DNA from: Isoetes taiwanensis
Lineage: Eukaryota > Streptophyta > Lycopodiopsida > Isoetales > Isoetaceae
Direction of reading: 5' to 3'
Length of the DNA: 64,000 nt
NCBI GenBank assembly: GCA_021234155.1
Contig: JAJEKV010000059.1
Span: 845,844-909,843, forward strand
The notes under the pieces were generated by a model. It saw only the letters and a list, made by a program, of their open reading frames with translations. It was not told the DNA's origin and did no database searches. The translations under genes were made by a program, and so were the position numbers. Below are positions 34,384-44,737 of this stretch, in pieces; within the stretch, counting starts at the first letter, position 1, and each line of letters begins with the position of its first letter.

Positions 34384-36436
34384 CTGGCAGCATTTTACAC
34401 AGAACAAAATTTGGCTTCACCATGAGTACATAATATTATCAATTAGTGACACAGGGATAAGGATGAAAGTGAGGAAAAAAAGGCTGCGATAGGGGAAGAT
34501 CTGCTGTAACATTTGCAAGTAAGTTGATTACAATATAAACTTGAGTTTGGCAGGCCTGCAAATACTTGCTCTATGCCTAGCACATGTAGGTGTAAAAAAA
34601 GGATCTGATGCACGTTGCTCCCTAACTATCAGACATTTGAAGTGGGTGTTCCAGCAAGTATTACCACGTTTCTGCTTTATCCCTTTTATGCTTACACTAC
34701 GTTTCTAAATTTCAAAAGATAAAGCAACTGGTTACCTTGTCTCAGACATAGCTTCTTGCTCCTTAATGCTCTACACTTTTGGGAGAAAATGTGTTCCTAT
34801 TGTTTCGTGCTTTGTAAAAACACATGGTTAAGAGAAGGCAAAGGCAATAAACTTTCAAGAATCAACCCTAATGGAAAAAAAGAGCTACATGAAGCTTCGG
34901 CCTGCCATCTAGCTCCGACCTTCTATCTGGGCGCTAACAACTTGGGCACTAACAATCTGGGGAGGCATGCGTTTGCTGCCAATTGGAAGAAATAAAAAGC
35001 GAGAAAGCAAGTAGTAGGATAGTCAAAGATGAACAGCAACACTTGAAAATTCGCAAAAGTGCACTGTTTCAATGTGCTCATCACCTCAAAACTCTGTTGG
35101 TGCCAACAACAATGCGCCAAATGGCCTTTCAAACCAAACAATTATGAATTTCAGGAGAAAAAGATTACCATGCTTGAAAGATAATAAAACAATGGTGACC
35201 TCTGCCTTTGGAGCAAAAGAGCTGATGCATGCGGCATTTGCCCTGTGGTAAAAAGAGATCAGATCAACAAATCCCATTTTACATAAATCCAAAGAATTGA
35301 CTAGGCACATTTAAGCAAAACCAAACCTCATTGCAGAGACACTAAAAACTAAATCCTTAAGCCATGAAAACCCTCAAACCATGAAAACCGTTTAGAGGTC
35401 CTTGAATCAGCATCTCTGTGATCTGCTCCTGTAAATCCCATCTCAAAATACAGAGTTAGATAATCTATCAAAGTTAGATATGAGCCTACTTTAGAAGATA
35501 ATTTGTAGGTACGATAGGTTTCCATACGGTTCCGTTTTATAGACAGCTTATAATATGCAGTGAAACTTTGCAATTTGAGCTGGAAAAATACACCACAGAG
35601 GAACATGACTAAACTCAGATGCTAACTGATAAGCTACTAAAATCACAAACCCTCTCTTCCCAAAGCACAAACATCAAATGCTTCCCAGGAAAAAATGGTC
35701 AAAGTACCCGAAATCCTGGGAGATTTTCGTTCCTGGGGTATTTTCATTTCTGGGCATCATCTTGGCGGAATGATCTGACGCGCCGATACATGTTTCCCCA
35801 AAAAAACAGAAACCCTAGCCGGAGACAAACCTTTGTCATCGTTGCCCTGACCAGAGAAACGTTTTGGCGTTATTATCCCTATTCGCAAAATCATCTCGTG
35901 AAAGAGATATGTTTCAGACCGAATACAAAAATGTGCCCGAAAAATGAAAAAATCGGCGTAACATCTGCCGGAAAAAGCGTTAGCGCCGGCGTTAGCACTG
36001 CCGGAAAAAAACAATTTAAATAAGTAGATAAAGGTGTTAGGCGAACCTTTTAAGTCCAAAATTTCCTATGATTAATTGTGTTTAGAGCTGGAATCTTCCA
36101 TTGTCCTAATAGAAATCAAAAACCTCAGCTGATGTATTCAAGCAGCGCCGCTAGAAGAGACCTGTCAGTCAAAAACAAAGGGGGGAAGACAAAATTGGGC
36201 TAAATTTCAAGCCCACGTTTTTAACCTTGGAGAATTTTGGGCAGCAGAAAATTTCTCCGGCAGCCTCGTGGAGAAAATTTAGGTTGAAATTTTCTGGCGG
36301 CCGCCGGGGCAAAACTCCTCCTTTCTATATCGTCTTATTAGCAAACAAATAAGGAGAGAATGGGAGACCAATTCAATTCGATTGCAGCTATAAAAATCAA
36401 ATCGGTTGAGTTGTAGTGTGGTAAGAAAAAGGAGCG
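34384..36436. other. Mostly non-coding; one candidate exon at 35242-35169 (minus)
   Basis: On the minus strand, 35242-35169 lies between CCACAG and GTAATC and is open (ANAACISSFAPKAEVTIVLL); it could belong to the gene ending at 34005, but the intervening exons are unclear. At 35619-36059 opposing ORFs overlap, with a GC-rich CCGGCG-type segment near 35970-36003. Nothing further is recognised. Confidence 0.3.
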
Positions 36437-37282
36437 ATGGTGCTACAGATCGCAATACCGATATGGGAAGGATTCACAGCCTTGGACGCGATAGGTCCAT
36501 ACGAGCCACTGCACTGGCTACCGGATACCACAGTCACTTTTGTAAGCAAAACAACAGGCCCCTACACAGCAGATCTTGGTATGATCCAGATCTGTGCCAC
36601 TGCAACCCTCCAGGATATCCCCTCTCCCGATATCCTCATTGTTCCAGGATGCCCAACCAAGTTCTTGCCGCTGCAGGACGATGACTTTGTAACTTGGATC
36701 AAAAAGGTGATCCTGCTGTTGTTGGTTTTTTTTTTTTCAGCAATCAAGTCATCTTTTTTTTTTTGGGTTTTCTCAGGCGCACGAAACTTCCAAATATACT
36801 ACTTCTGTCTGCACTGGTGCCCTCATGCTTGGCGCTGCAGGCCTTCTGGATGGCCTGGAGGCTACTACCCATTGGAGTAGTTATGACGATTTGGCTAAAT
36901 ATGGAGCTACACCTTCTGCAAAACGAGTAATTCAGCAGGTTGTTTAAAGCTTGAATCTTTAATTGCTCTGTTGCTATGTTTAATCCTGGTTTATATACTA
37001 GCCTGTTGATCTTATGGCCTTTTGGTCTTGCTGGTTGTTAAGTGGGTGTTTTGTTTCTGTTAATTTGTGCAGGGGAAGATTATCACATCCGCAGGTGTTT
37101 CTTCTGGAATAGATATGGGGATTTTTTTGGCTTCTTTGCTGAACGGGGAAGAGATCGCCAAAGCCACTCAGCTGCTCATTGAATATGATCCCCAACCTCC
37201 TTTTGATGCCGGATCTGTGGAGAAAGCAGGCTCTGTCATTCTGAACAAGGCCATTGAATTGTCTATTAGTAAATTATCTTAA
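36437..37282 (+). CDS. DJ-1/PfpI family protein, isonitrile hydratase (InhA)-like
   Basis: Three exons, 36437-36706, 36777-36938 and 37073-37282, join in frame across GT-AG introns to a complete 213-residue protein. It is a single DJ-1/PfpI domain: an N-terminal Rossmann-like strand (IAIPIWEGFTALDAIGPYE), SPDILIVPGCPTK, the nucleophile elbow SVCTGALMLGAAGLL with Cys102, then TTHWSSYDDL, GKIITSAGVSSGIDM and IEYDPQPPFDAGS. Asp17, Cys102 and Thr103 correspond to the residues known to be important in bacterial InhA, which hydrates isonitriles to N-substituted formamides. The PPFDAGS motif is typical of that subfamily. Plant DJ-1 homologues usually have two tandem domains; this has one and resembles bacterial or fungal forms. 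The substrate in this organism is unknown. It is the only intact host-type gene here. Confidence 0.85.
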
Positions 37283-37335
37283 TGACTGTATTTTAGTTTA
37301 TTATGATGTACCTCCTTGTGTTGAATAAGCAAGCT

Positions 37336-37419
37336 GCATGTGGCTGATGATTTTTACTAGATCTACGTATGATTTTTACTAGATCTACGTAGATCTAGTA
37401 AAAATCATCAGCCACATGC
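37336..37419. repeat. Perfect 33-bp inverted repeat downstream of the DJ-1-like gene
   Basis: GCATGTGGCTGATGATTTTT.. at 37336-37368 is exactly complementary to 37387-37419. The 18-bp spacer plus the inner end of the right arm repeats part of the left arm directly (ATGATTTTTACTAGATCTAC). Starts 53 bp after the stop codon. Related GTGGCTGATGATTTTT-type motifs occur near 41104 and 41207. Probably a small mobile-element end or fold-back; it could also form a hairpin in the transcript. Confidence 0.85.
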
Positions 37420-37946
37420 ACAATTGTACTTGCCGTTGTACTTGCACAATTGTGTTCATTCTCTTGTAGTGAAAATATGCAAGAGAAACCTCAATTGATC
37501 TATGGTTGGTCAATATGGCCTTGTACTGCTTCACAAAACCTTCATATTTATAACACCAATAGAGCCAGTGAGGACCATGTCTTTTGACATCGTCCAACGC
37601 AAGTGAGGAGTCAATGCAAGTTAATCCAGCGCGTGCATCTCAACCTTAAAATGTCAGACTTCCAGTGTAAACAGGCCAATGAAAGCTTTTCCATATTTCT
37701 TAAACCAGAGCTTCATACAGGATGCTCATAGAAGATTAATTTTTTTAATTATTTAAATTCCATCATAAGTTGCATAAATCTGCAATATGGTTGCTGTCAA
37801 GGCACGAGAAATGAGCAATAAAGTAATAAAATACCACCATAAGATGCACAAATATGCATTATAAATACTGCCAAAACATGAAACACATGAGAAGTGTCCT
37901 TGCACTCCTATGCTAATAGTTACATTAGAATAGTTAATTTGCTCAC
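37420..37946. other. No supported gene
   Basis: Spacer between the DJ-1-like gene and the VIRILIZER exon series. ORFs here (37385-37597 and 37753-37986, minus) are not supported by splice or motif evidence. Confidence 0.4.
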
Positions 37947-39448
37947 CTGTAAAACACTCAAGATAGAAGCTGCAATAGAGCAGCACTCCTCAAACTTAGG
38001 GCAATCTTCAACAAGGCGTCTGTTACAAGTCCCCACTCATAGTAAAGAAATTCTGTATACATAATATGGATAAATTTCATCACATCAGTTATACCTTTTA
38101 AGAGAGAGACCAGGGAATCGGCAACTGTCTGGATCGCAAAGGAAGGTAAAGGATCTCAAGACTTGTATACCAATTCCTGAAAACATATCAGCATCACACA
38201 TATTCTCCCCATCTTCCGTACACAGTACTGTCTTGTGAAGTACAAGATTCAACAAGTTGACCAGGCCCTCTTTGAGCAGCACGGACTGTAAACTCATGAT
38301 GTTAGTTGCACATCACACAACTGAAGTAGATTACTTGCCTGTATGGACACCTAACCTTTGAAACAGGATTTGCAGCTAGCTCTGATATGAATTGAAGATA
38401 TTGTGTAACCTGTGCATGTAAAGTCAAAGAAGCACAGCTCAACAAATGACAATGATCAATATGCTATAAGTAACAGGTAAACACTCGCCTGGAAAATATT
38501 AACATCAGATATAGCAGAATCTCCACTCATTGTCTCACATATTGAAATGAGCAAGGGATGCAAAATAGTTGCAGCATAGGATTCATTTTTTCCCGCAAAT
38601 CTCACAATGATCCTTTTTAACATTTCCCGCAAAGCAGCACATGTCTGCAAAAAATGCCAAAAACCAAGGACACTTGGGAATAAGCATGAACAAAGTTTTT
38701 ACACCCTAGGCAACACATTGTTTCTAGCAATCCTAAGGACAAAGAGGCCTAAGATGATGCAACATGCATGACAATATTTGGGTGGGTAATTGTAAGCATA
38801 CAGTAGATGCCAGCTGCAGGACAATATGGCCAAGCTGATCCAAGTGAGGTAATAATGATCTGAATAACTTCTCGGAGTGTTTTGTTGTTGTGTGCCAGAA
38901 TACATGTGATAGACTTTGAATACCAAGTAAGCTTTCTACTGCTGAGCTCCGATAAGCATCAAATGATGCGCGCTTCCCAGAACCAAGGTAAGAAGACTCC
39001 ATTGGTAACATATCTCCCTGCAAAGAAAAGACAGAAAGCGGAATTGGAAATTACAATCCGTAGTGACAAAAAGTAGATGAAACTAAAACTGCATTTTTCT
39101 CCTAATATTTATATTTACTAAGATTTCAATATCAGTACCACCCAATCTGCAAGGTAGAATAGAACTGACTAATACATGACTAATAAAGGATGGAAAAAGG
39201 GCAGGAAAACTAGTACCAGAAGGCAGAGCATGCTGCATGCTTCCACTGGTCCAATTGGCAACACATTTGAAGCATTCGCGTTATTGGAAATAGATATCCC
39301 CAAGATCTTCGGAAGTAGTGCTGGTGTCCAGTTAAATATTGGCCAGCATGCAAGGACAGAAGCCAATAATTGTCGTACAGAACCCAGTTCCACAAGCCCG
39401 CCATTCCACGAAAATGGAGGTACAGTTGCATGTGTGGAAGCTTTTGCA
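37947..39448 (-). CDS. VIR: VIRILIZER (m6A methyltransferase complex subunit) exon series, partial
   Basis: Six minus-strand exons (39448-39217, 39017-38802, 38644-38489, 38409-38356, 38285-38095, 38019-37947) join with matching phases into about 307 residues. Key stretches are ACWPIFNWTPALLPKILG, LPIGPVEACSMLCLL, LLPHLDQLGHIVLQLAS, ALREMLKRIIVRFAGKNES, LLKEGLVNLLNLVLHK and IQVLRSFTFLCDPD. The order and spacing fit the helical-repeat part of plant VIRILIZER, a scaffold of the nuclear mRNA m6A writer. One intron uses a GC donor (GCGAGT at 38488-38483). VIRILIZER is normally near 2,000 residues, and no further exons were found in either direction; a Cys-cluster ORF lies immediately upstream. 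It may be a gene fragment, or a gene with long introns whose other exons lie outside the window. Confidence 0.65.
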
Positions 39449-39495
39449 CTACACAAAGAATTTTAGCAACAATTTCCAAAAAATGGAGTCATGTA

Positions 39496-39867
39496 TTAGT
39501 CAGTGAGCCCCAGCTCATATGAGGTTGTCTCTATATCTTCCAGTGCATCTTCTAAATCTCCAAAACTCTCAAGAGCATATTCATCTGATTCTACCTCAAC
39601 TGCCTCATCAAAATCTGTTTGAACATCTACTGAAGCACTTTCATGGGCATGTTCTACTAAATGGTCTGCTGATATCCCTAGCCCAACATCCTCTATAACA
39701 TTTAAATTTAAATTGTCTAACATAAATTGCTTTTTATGACTGTAAAACGTGGATCTACAAACTGATTTACCCCTACATTTGAAACAACCACATTTATACT
39801 TTTTCCTCCCACCTGATTCATCTTCATTGTTGTTGTCGTCGCCCTCATCACTTTCACTAGCCATCAC
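39496..39867 (-). CDS. Acidic protein with a Cys cluster, transposon-like
   Basis: Minus-strand ORF of 123 residues: an acidic N-terminus (SESDEGDDNNNEDES), a basic Cys-rich segment (KKYKCGCFKCRGKSVCRSTF), a helical middle and an acidic C-terminus. The CxCxxC..C..H arrangement before SHKKQF is reminiscent of zinc-binding leaders placed before transposase domains in some DNA transposons. It sits just upstream of the first VIRILIZER exon on the same strand, so it could be an element inserted in that gene or mark the truncation point. No transposase core was seen nearby. Confidence 0.4.
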   Translation of the reverse strand: MMASESDEGDDNNNEDESGGRKKYKCGCFKCRGKSVCRSTFYSHKKQFMLDNLNLNVIEDVGLGISADHLVEHAHESASVDVQTDFDEAVEVESDEYALESFGDLEDALEDIETTSYELGLTD

Positions 39868-41648
39868 TGCATCAATGAATAAATAAGAAGATTCGTATTA
39901 TAAGAAGATTCATTGGCACTGTAGCTTATGGAATTGATAAGAAGATTCGTATTATGGACACATAAGCTTATGCAAGAGATGAAGAGGATGCATATCTGTG
40001 GAAGAGGCAATATTCAAATTAGATTTGGCAATGTGAAGTCGTATATGGTATATAATGTGGCTCTATGTACCTTAAAGACATGGCTGTTGAAGTTATATGC
40101 CTTTTTCAGATGCATGGAACATTACAAGGTTGTGACCATTTATGTGTTAACCTCCTAAAAACTGGCACAGCTTCCTGTATGTGATTTGGCTATCTCAGCA
40201 ATTGTTGAAATACTGCTGACATTCACAATAAATTCTCAATAATGCTGTTAGTGAGTATTGTGTCGGTGTCAGAAACCTTAAAGCAATCAGCAGGGATGTG
40301 AATTACAGAGTGACTGGTAGTGGCAGGGAGTCGTTCCAATTAAGTCCTACGGAGGACCAACAAGTAATATTTTACCTTTATAAAGCTTTCTTCATGTAAT
40401 CTCTTGGATTTCCTTCTTTTTTTGCTAGGGCAGCTAATTTTGGGTTCAATTGAAGAAATTTGCAGATGCGGTGCAAAACATCTCAGCTTATATCAAAACA
40501 TGAACAGCTTACACATAAGAACTCAGCGAGGAAAAATGGGAATGAATTCGGAACTAAACCAACAGTATCTAAAGAAAACTCTCTCAAGGTTGAACCTGAC
40601 TGCAAATCTATTGTCGGCTTGGATAAAAAAAGAACTGGATGACATATTTAGATCAGTTACCTGACAAGAAGATCAGAAAAGAACGATCAGCCAGAAGATC
40701 AGTCACCTGACAAACGATCCTGATGATGCATCCGCTGAACAATCGATGCTAGCTGAATATGCGCGATGATGCAGGTGCGGCCGTCGCGTCGTCAATCCGT
40801 GTCGTCAATGCCCTAAAATCTGTCGTCAATCGTCGCCAATCTGTTAAACATTTAGTTTAAAGCCCGACGTTTAGTTTAGGTTCCCACTCCACTTTTACCC
40901 TATATTCTCCACGTGGAGAATGCCTGGAGATAGGGAGGGAGAATCTTTTTTTTTTTTTCTAGTGCTACAGCTCTTCAGCAGTTGTTATGGTCAACCGATG
41001 AATAAATGGCAACTTATTACACTAAAATAAAGAAACTCTTATTCATATTCTCTTGGCTACGTTTAGATGGAGTAAATCTACCACCTAGTGCCCTATAGAA
41101 AATGCTGCATGTGCTTGATGACTTTTATTAGATCTATAGTTCAGACCTCGTTAGTGTCTCGATCAAGTATTATAGTAACGAGGTACACGTGGCTGATGAT
41201 TTTTCTATAGCTTGCATGGACGTTACTATGGTTATATTTTATTTGTCGATTGACTAGAATAACTGAACAATCTGCAGCCTATATTCACAATGAAATGTAT
41301 AAGCCTATATTCATCTTCTATTCATTATTCGTATATCTTGGATACGTTTATCTTAAAATGGCATTGGTTTTAGTCCAATAATGCTCCCTAAATTACTCTT
41401 TTGCTTCCCAATTTTTTTTTTTCTTTTTTCTTTTTTGCTTGATGAAGAACCAAATTTTTGCTTCTTGAATAGCTTCACAAATTACATTCTAATGCATTGA
41501 ATACAATTTGCTAGTATATAAGGTTATTAACCGTACACAAGGAGTCCATCACCACTTTGCACAAGTGCAAGCTCATGATTTTGGAATTTCTTAGCTACTT
41601 TAGTAGTACCTTTTTAACAAGAGACCATTTAGAATGGCAATATGTAGC
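39868..41648. other. No supported gene
   Basis: Small plus-strand ORFs (39928-40158, 40404-40664) lack recognisable domains. GTCGTCAAT-type short repeats occur at about 40790-40840. A CATGTGCTTGATGA..TTTTATTAGATCT motif at about 41104 and GTGGCTGATGATTTTT at about 41207 resemble the arms of the inverted repeat at 37336. Confidence 0.4.
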
Positions 41649-41830
41649 ATAATAACAGGGGGTTTTCTTTGTGTTTTTGTACGCTTTTCACAAAGGTTTT
41701 TCTAAGATTTCATGGCGTATTCGAATGGATGTACTAATGCGTACATCTAGAGTGCACCATTTCTTAGTCGTTGATTTAGCTTTTTTTTCTCAATGGTCCA
41801 ACATCCAAGGGCTCACAACAAAAGCCCTCT
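41649..41830. repeat. Dispersed repeat A, copy 2
   Basis: Closely matches 31403-31560: AATAACAGGGGGTTTTCTTT, TTTGTACGCTTTTCAC, TACTAATGCGTACATCTAGA, CACAACAAAAGCCC in the same order. Confidence 0.85.
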
Positions 41831-41977
41831 TTTTATTTTAGGGGTTGAACATGCAAGCCTTGTGGATAGCATTTTAGGGCACGAAACAGGGCGGGCTTGC
41901 AAATCTGCAACAACAGGGATTAGCAAGATAAGATTACAGGCTGTGAATATGCTAGCTACCATTTAAAGAGATCGTCG

Positions 41978-42232
41978 TTGCAGGAGAGAAGCTTCTTCAT
42001 AAAAAATGGTGGCAGATCTTATAACAAGGGGCGTGGTTTTGTGGGTCGGATTCAAGCAAGTCTCATAGAGCCTGATGGTGGGAAGCTTGTTGAGCTTGTA
42101 GTGCCTAAGGAGCTCCGGCAGTCGAAAATAGAGGAAGCTCGGGCTTTGCCAAGGATACAGTTGGCCCAGATAGACTTGGAATGGTTACAGTCTTCTTCAA
42201 CTGGCCTCCATAGCTGGCTTTTGCATCAGGTT
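41978..42232 (+). pseudogene. ATP sulfurylase N-terminal fragment
   Basis: The frame reads GFVGRIQASLIEPDGGKLVE, LVVPKELRQSK and then ALPRIQLAQIDLEWLQSS. The EPDGG-L-V-x-L-V-V-P..LPRxxL..IDLEW series is the start of the mature domain of plant and animal ATP sulfurylase, which makes adenosine 5'-phosphosulfate from ATP and sulfate in plastid and cytosol. After DLEWL the family sequence should continue into HVLSEGW; here it diverges at once, and no catalytic part (the QxRN and GRD motifs) follows. It is therefore a short captured or decayed piece. It lies 280 bp before a VDAC fragment in the same orientation. Confidence 0.6.
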
Positions 42233-42511
42233 TTGCAAGTGAGCAGGCAATTTCAAGGACAAGCACAATTCTCATTTCTTCTTCGTCGCACAGCCCTTGC
42301 AGCCTTGAACTTTTAGTTGATGCTCCTTACCATTGCACATATTTCTCCAGCTGAAATACGATGACCCAGATAATCTTTTTGAGTTTATAGGCCGGATTAA
42401 GTGGTTTTTTTGAGTTTTAAAGCTCTTGCATTTGGTTGTCCGTTGTTTGAAGAGTTCTCCTATCTGTTCTAATTTGCTTTCTTTTTGTTGTAGTTGTAGC
42501 TGAATATCAAA

Positions 42512-43194
42512 ATGGTTAAGGGACCTAGGCTTTTCTCGGAGATTGGGAAACTCACAAAAGGTATGCCCTATGAGCCTTAGCATGCGTCTTTGTTTTATGT
42601 TTGCGTAGTTTTATATGCTCCAATGAATGTTATGTGGTTGAATGGGAGAATTTTTGCCTCCCTTGAGATGCAGATTACAACAAACACTTCCATTTCGTCC
42701 AGACCTTCTTACGAAGGATTATATACCGGACCAGAAAGTCACAATCACAACTACGACAGGGACAGCATTGGTACGAATTAAACTTAATTTAAGTTTTTCT
42801 TTTGTGTTTCTGATTGCTTTGCAAAAAACCTGCAGGTATTCACATCTTCTGGAACCAAAAAAGGTGAACTGTTTGCTGGAGACGTTACCACACAGTTCAA
42901 GAACAACAATGTCACATATGATTTTAAAGTTGATACGAATTCAAATGTATGATTGCCTTCTTCTTTCATGTGGCAATTTTCATAACGTGAACAGCATCAC
43001 CTTTTCTACTGATGTTTCTTGCCATTTGCATTGTCATTTGCATATTTTGGTTATTTTTGTATCTTGATAACTGCTTCATTTCCATACTAACATCCTCTGC
43101 CCTGTACATCCATACTACAGTGACTGCCAATTATGAACCTCAGGGATTGAAGGCTATTTTTAAATTTACAATACCAGATCAAAATTCTGGCAAG
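42512..43194 (+). pseudogene. VDAC (mitochondrial porin) 5' gene fragment
   Basis: Exon 1 (42512-42560) reads MVKGPRLFSEIGKLTK, the conserved plant VDAC start. Exon 2 (42703-42770) reads DLLTKDYIPDQKVTITTTTG. Exon 3 (42836-42946) reads SSGTKKGELFAGDVTTQFKN. Exon 4 (43121-43194) reads YEPQGLKAIFKFTIPDQNSG. VDAC forms a 19-strand beta-barrel in the outer mitochondrial membrane for metabolite flux. Exons 1-3 join in phase. Exon 3 to exon 4 does not: canonical splicing gives TCA-AAT-TGA, a stop, so one base appears lost. About one third of the roughly 275-residue protein is present; no homologous sequence follows 43194. A truncated copy rather than a working gene. Confidence 0.85.
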
Positions 43195-43787
43195 GTATAT
43201 CCGACTGCATAATTTGAAGATTAAGCCATGTATGTTGCTTTTTCTTTGTCTAATACTCTTGCATATAAGTCTTTACATTTCAGCTATCTTGGTTGCAGGT
43301 GGAAAAATGAAATGTAAAATTACCAAGGTCTGTTATTATATTATATTATCATGTTGCTCTGTTTGGTTGTGAAGGAGGTTGCTGGTTGGGAGAGCTTTTC
43401 TAAGAACTTGCTAGAGGACTAGGTTGCATATTTATTATGTTACTGACAAGAACGAAGCATTTGACAAGAGCGAAGCATTTGATAATAAAAAATTGTAACA
43501 TGGGTTACCATTTATCTATTATCTATCATGGTATTATGTCACACTTAATATTAGGACTTCGAATGTAATGGCTTGTTTTTAGCTCTACTACCATTTTCTA
43601 TTATGATTCATATGCACTAAGGAATCTCCATGCACAGATATTATATCACAATATTACATGCACTAAGGAATCTCCATGCACAGATATTACATGTTGTTTC
43701 TAAAATTGTTACATGCATTTATGGATTTCTTAGTGCCCTTCCATCCATCATTAGAGTATTAGGTAATGTCTATACCTACACCATCCT
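43195..43787. repeat. Non-coding, with a 48-bp tandem duplication at 43614-43689
   Basis: No exon of the VDAC continuation was found. The unit GCACTAAGGAATCTCCATGC..ACAGATATTA occurs twice at about 43614 and 43662. Confidence 0.6.
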
Positions 43788-44181
43788 TAAGGCTCCGAAG
43801 GGGCCAAAAATTTTTTTTGATAACACAAACCATTAACACACAACTACCACTAACATTATTAACACAAACCATTGCATTTGACATATTTAAATTAAAATCC
43901 CCCTTAAACCCCCTTTGGTTTGGGTGCATATTCACACGGGGGGTTACGTAGGGCAGCGAGAGCCCCAAAAAATTTACAATACATGTACAAAATTAACACC
44001 ATTAAGTACATTCTCTCAAACCTTATAGTATTTTGCAAACTTTCATATACAGTATACAAAAACTTGTACATGCATACCCCACAAACGAGGATCGTTATGT
44101 ACGGTCCAGATCTTGGAATAAAGGGCAAATATGCCCATCCGACAGCTCTTGTTGCCCGGAGTAACCCCCCGTGTGAATATG
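43788..44181. mobile_element. Dispersed repeat B, copy 2, containing a MITE-like 257-bp inverted-repeat unit
   Basis: Shares with 32277-32700 the order AAGGCTCCGAAGGGGCCAAA, ATCCCCCTTAAACCCCCTTT, TGCATATTCACACGGGGGG, GTAGGGCAGCGAGAGCC, CATACCCCACAAACGAGGA. In this copy GCATATTCACACGGGGGG.. at 43925-43946 is a perfect 22-bp inverted match to ..CCCCCCGTGTGAATATGC at 44160-44181, giving a 257-bp unit typical of a non-autonomous DNA element. No clear target-site duplication. Confidence 0.75.
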
Positions 44182-44737
44182 CTTATCCTTATTCAAAACA
44201 TATTTAATATTTATTTGAATGTGTGGGGTTGGATCCACTATTAACACATTCAAAAATCCAATGCCTACTTAGTAGAACATTACGTCCGTTTGGATAAACA
44301 AACCATAGATGGGGGAAACAATTATTAGACCAAGGTCTGTTTATCTTGCAATGCCATAAAGCTTGAACTACAAGTACAACAAGTAATGCTTCATTGTAAT
44401 ATACATGGACAAATTGGAACTAATACACATCATAGATGGGGGATCAGATTATTAGACCAAAGATTGTTTATCTTGTACTTCCATCTCTTTCTCTTGCTTC
44501 CTTGATGTGATCTTGTTCCTAGTCATTGCTAGTGTGGCATTATCAAAATATGAAAACCATTGTTATACAAAATTGGGCATTGCAAACCATGCTATATCGT
44601 CATTCCAACTTCTAAAATATCCTTATAATCAAACTAGAAAACCAACCACTAGGACAAAGTTTGAATAATATTAAACGTGAAACAATAATCTCATGATCAA
44701 CAACACTGTAATTTTGTCTATGTTGGTTTGCAAACTT
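44182..44737. repeat. Non-coding with a direct repeat of about 50 bp
   Basis: CATAGATGGGGGA.., ATTATTAGACCAA.., TGTTTATCTTG occurs at about 44306 and again at about 44431. No gene seen. Confidence 0.6.

Noticed and set aside
35619-36059. Opposing ORFs of 134 and 100 codons
   Set aside because: Overlapping on both strands, with no motif, start context or splice evidence.
36562-36747. Alternative ORF across DJ-1-like exon 1 and intron 1
   Set aside because: Antisense shadow; the conserved family sequence is on the plus strand and intron 1 has clear GT-AG ends.
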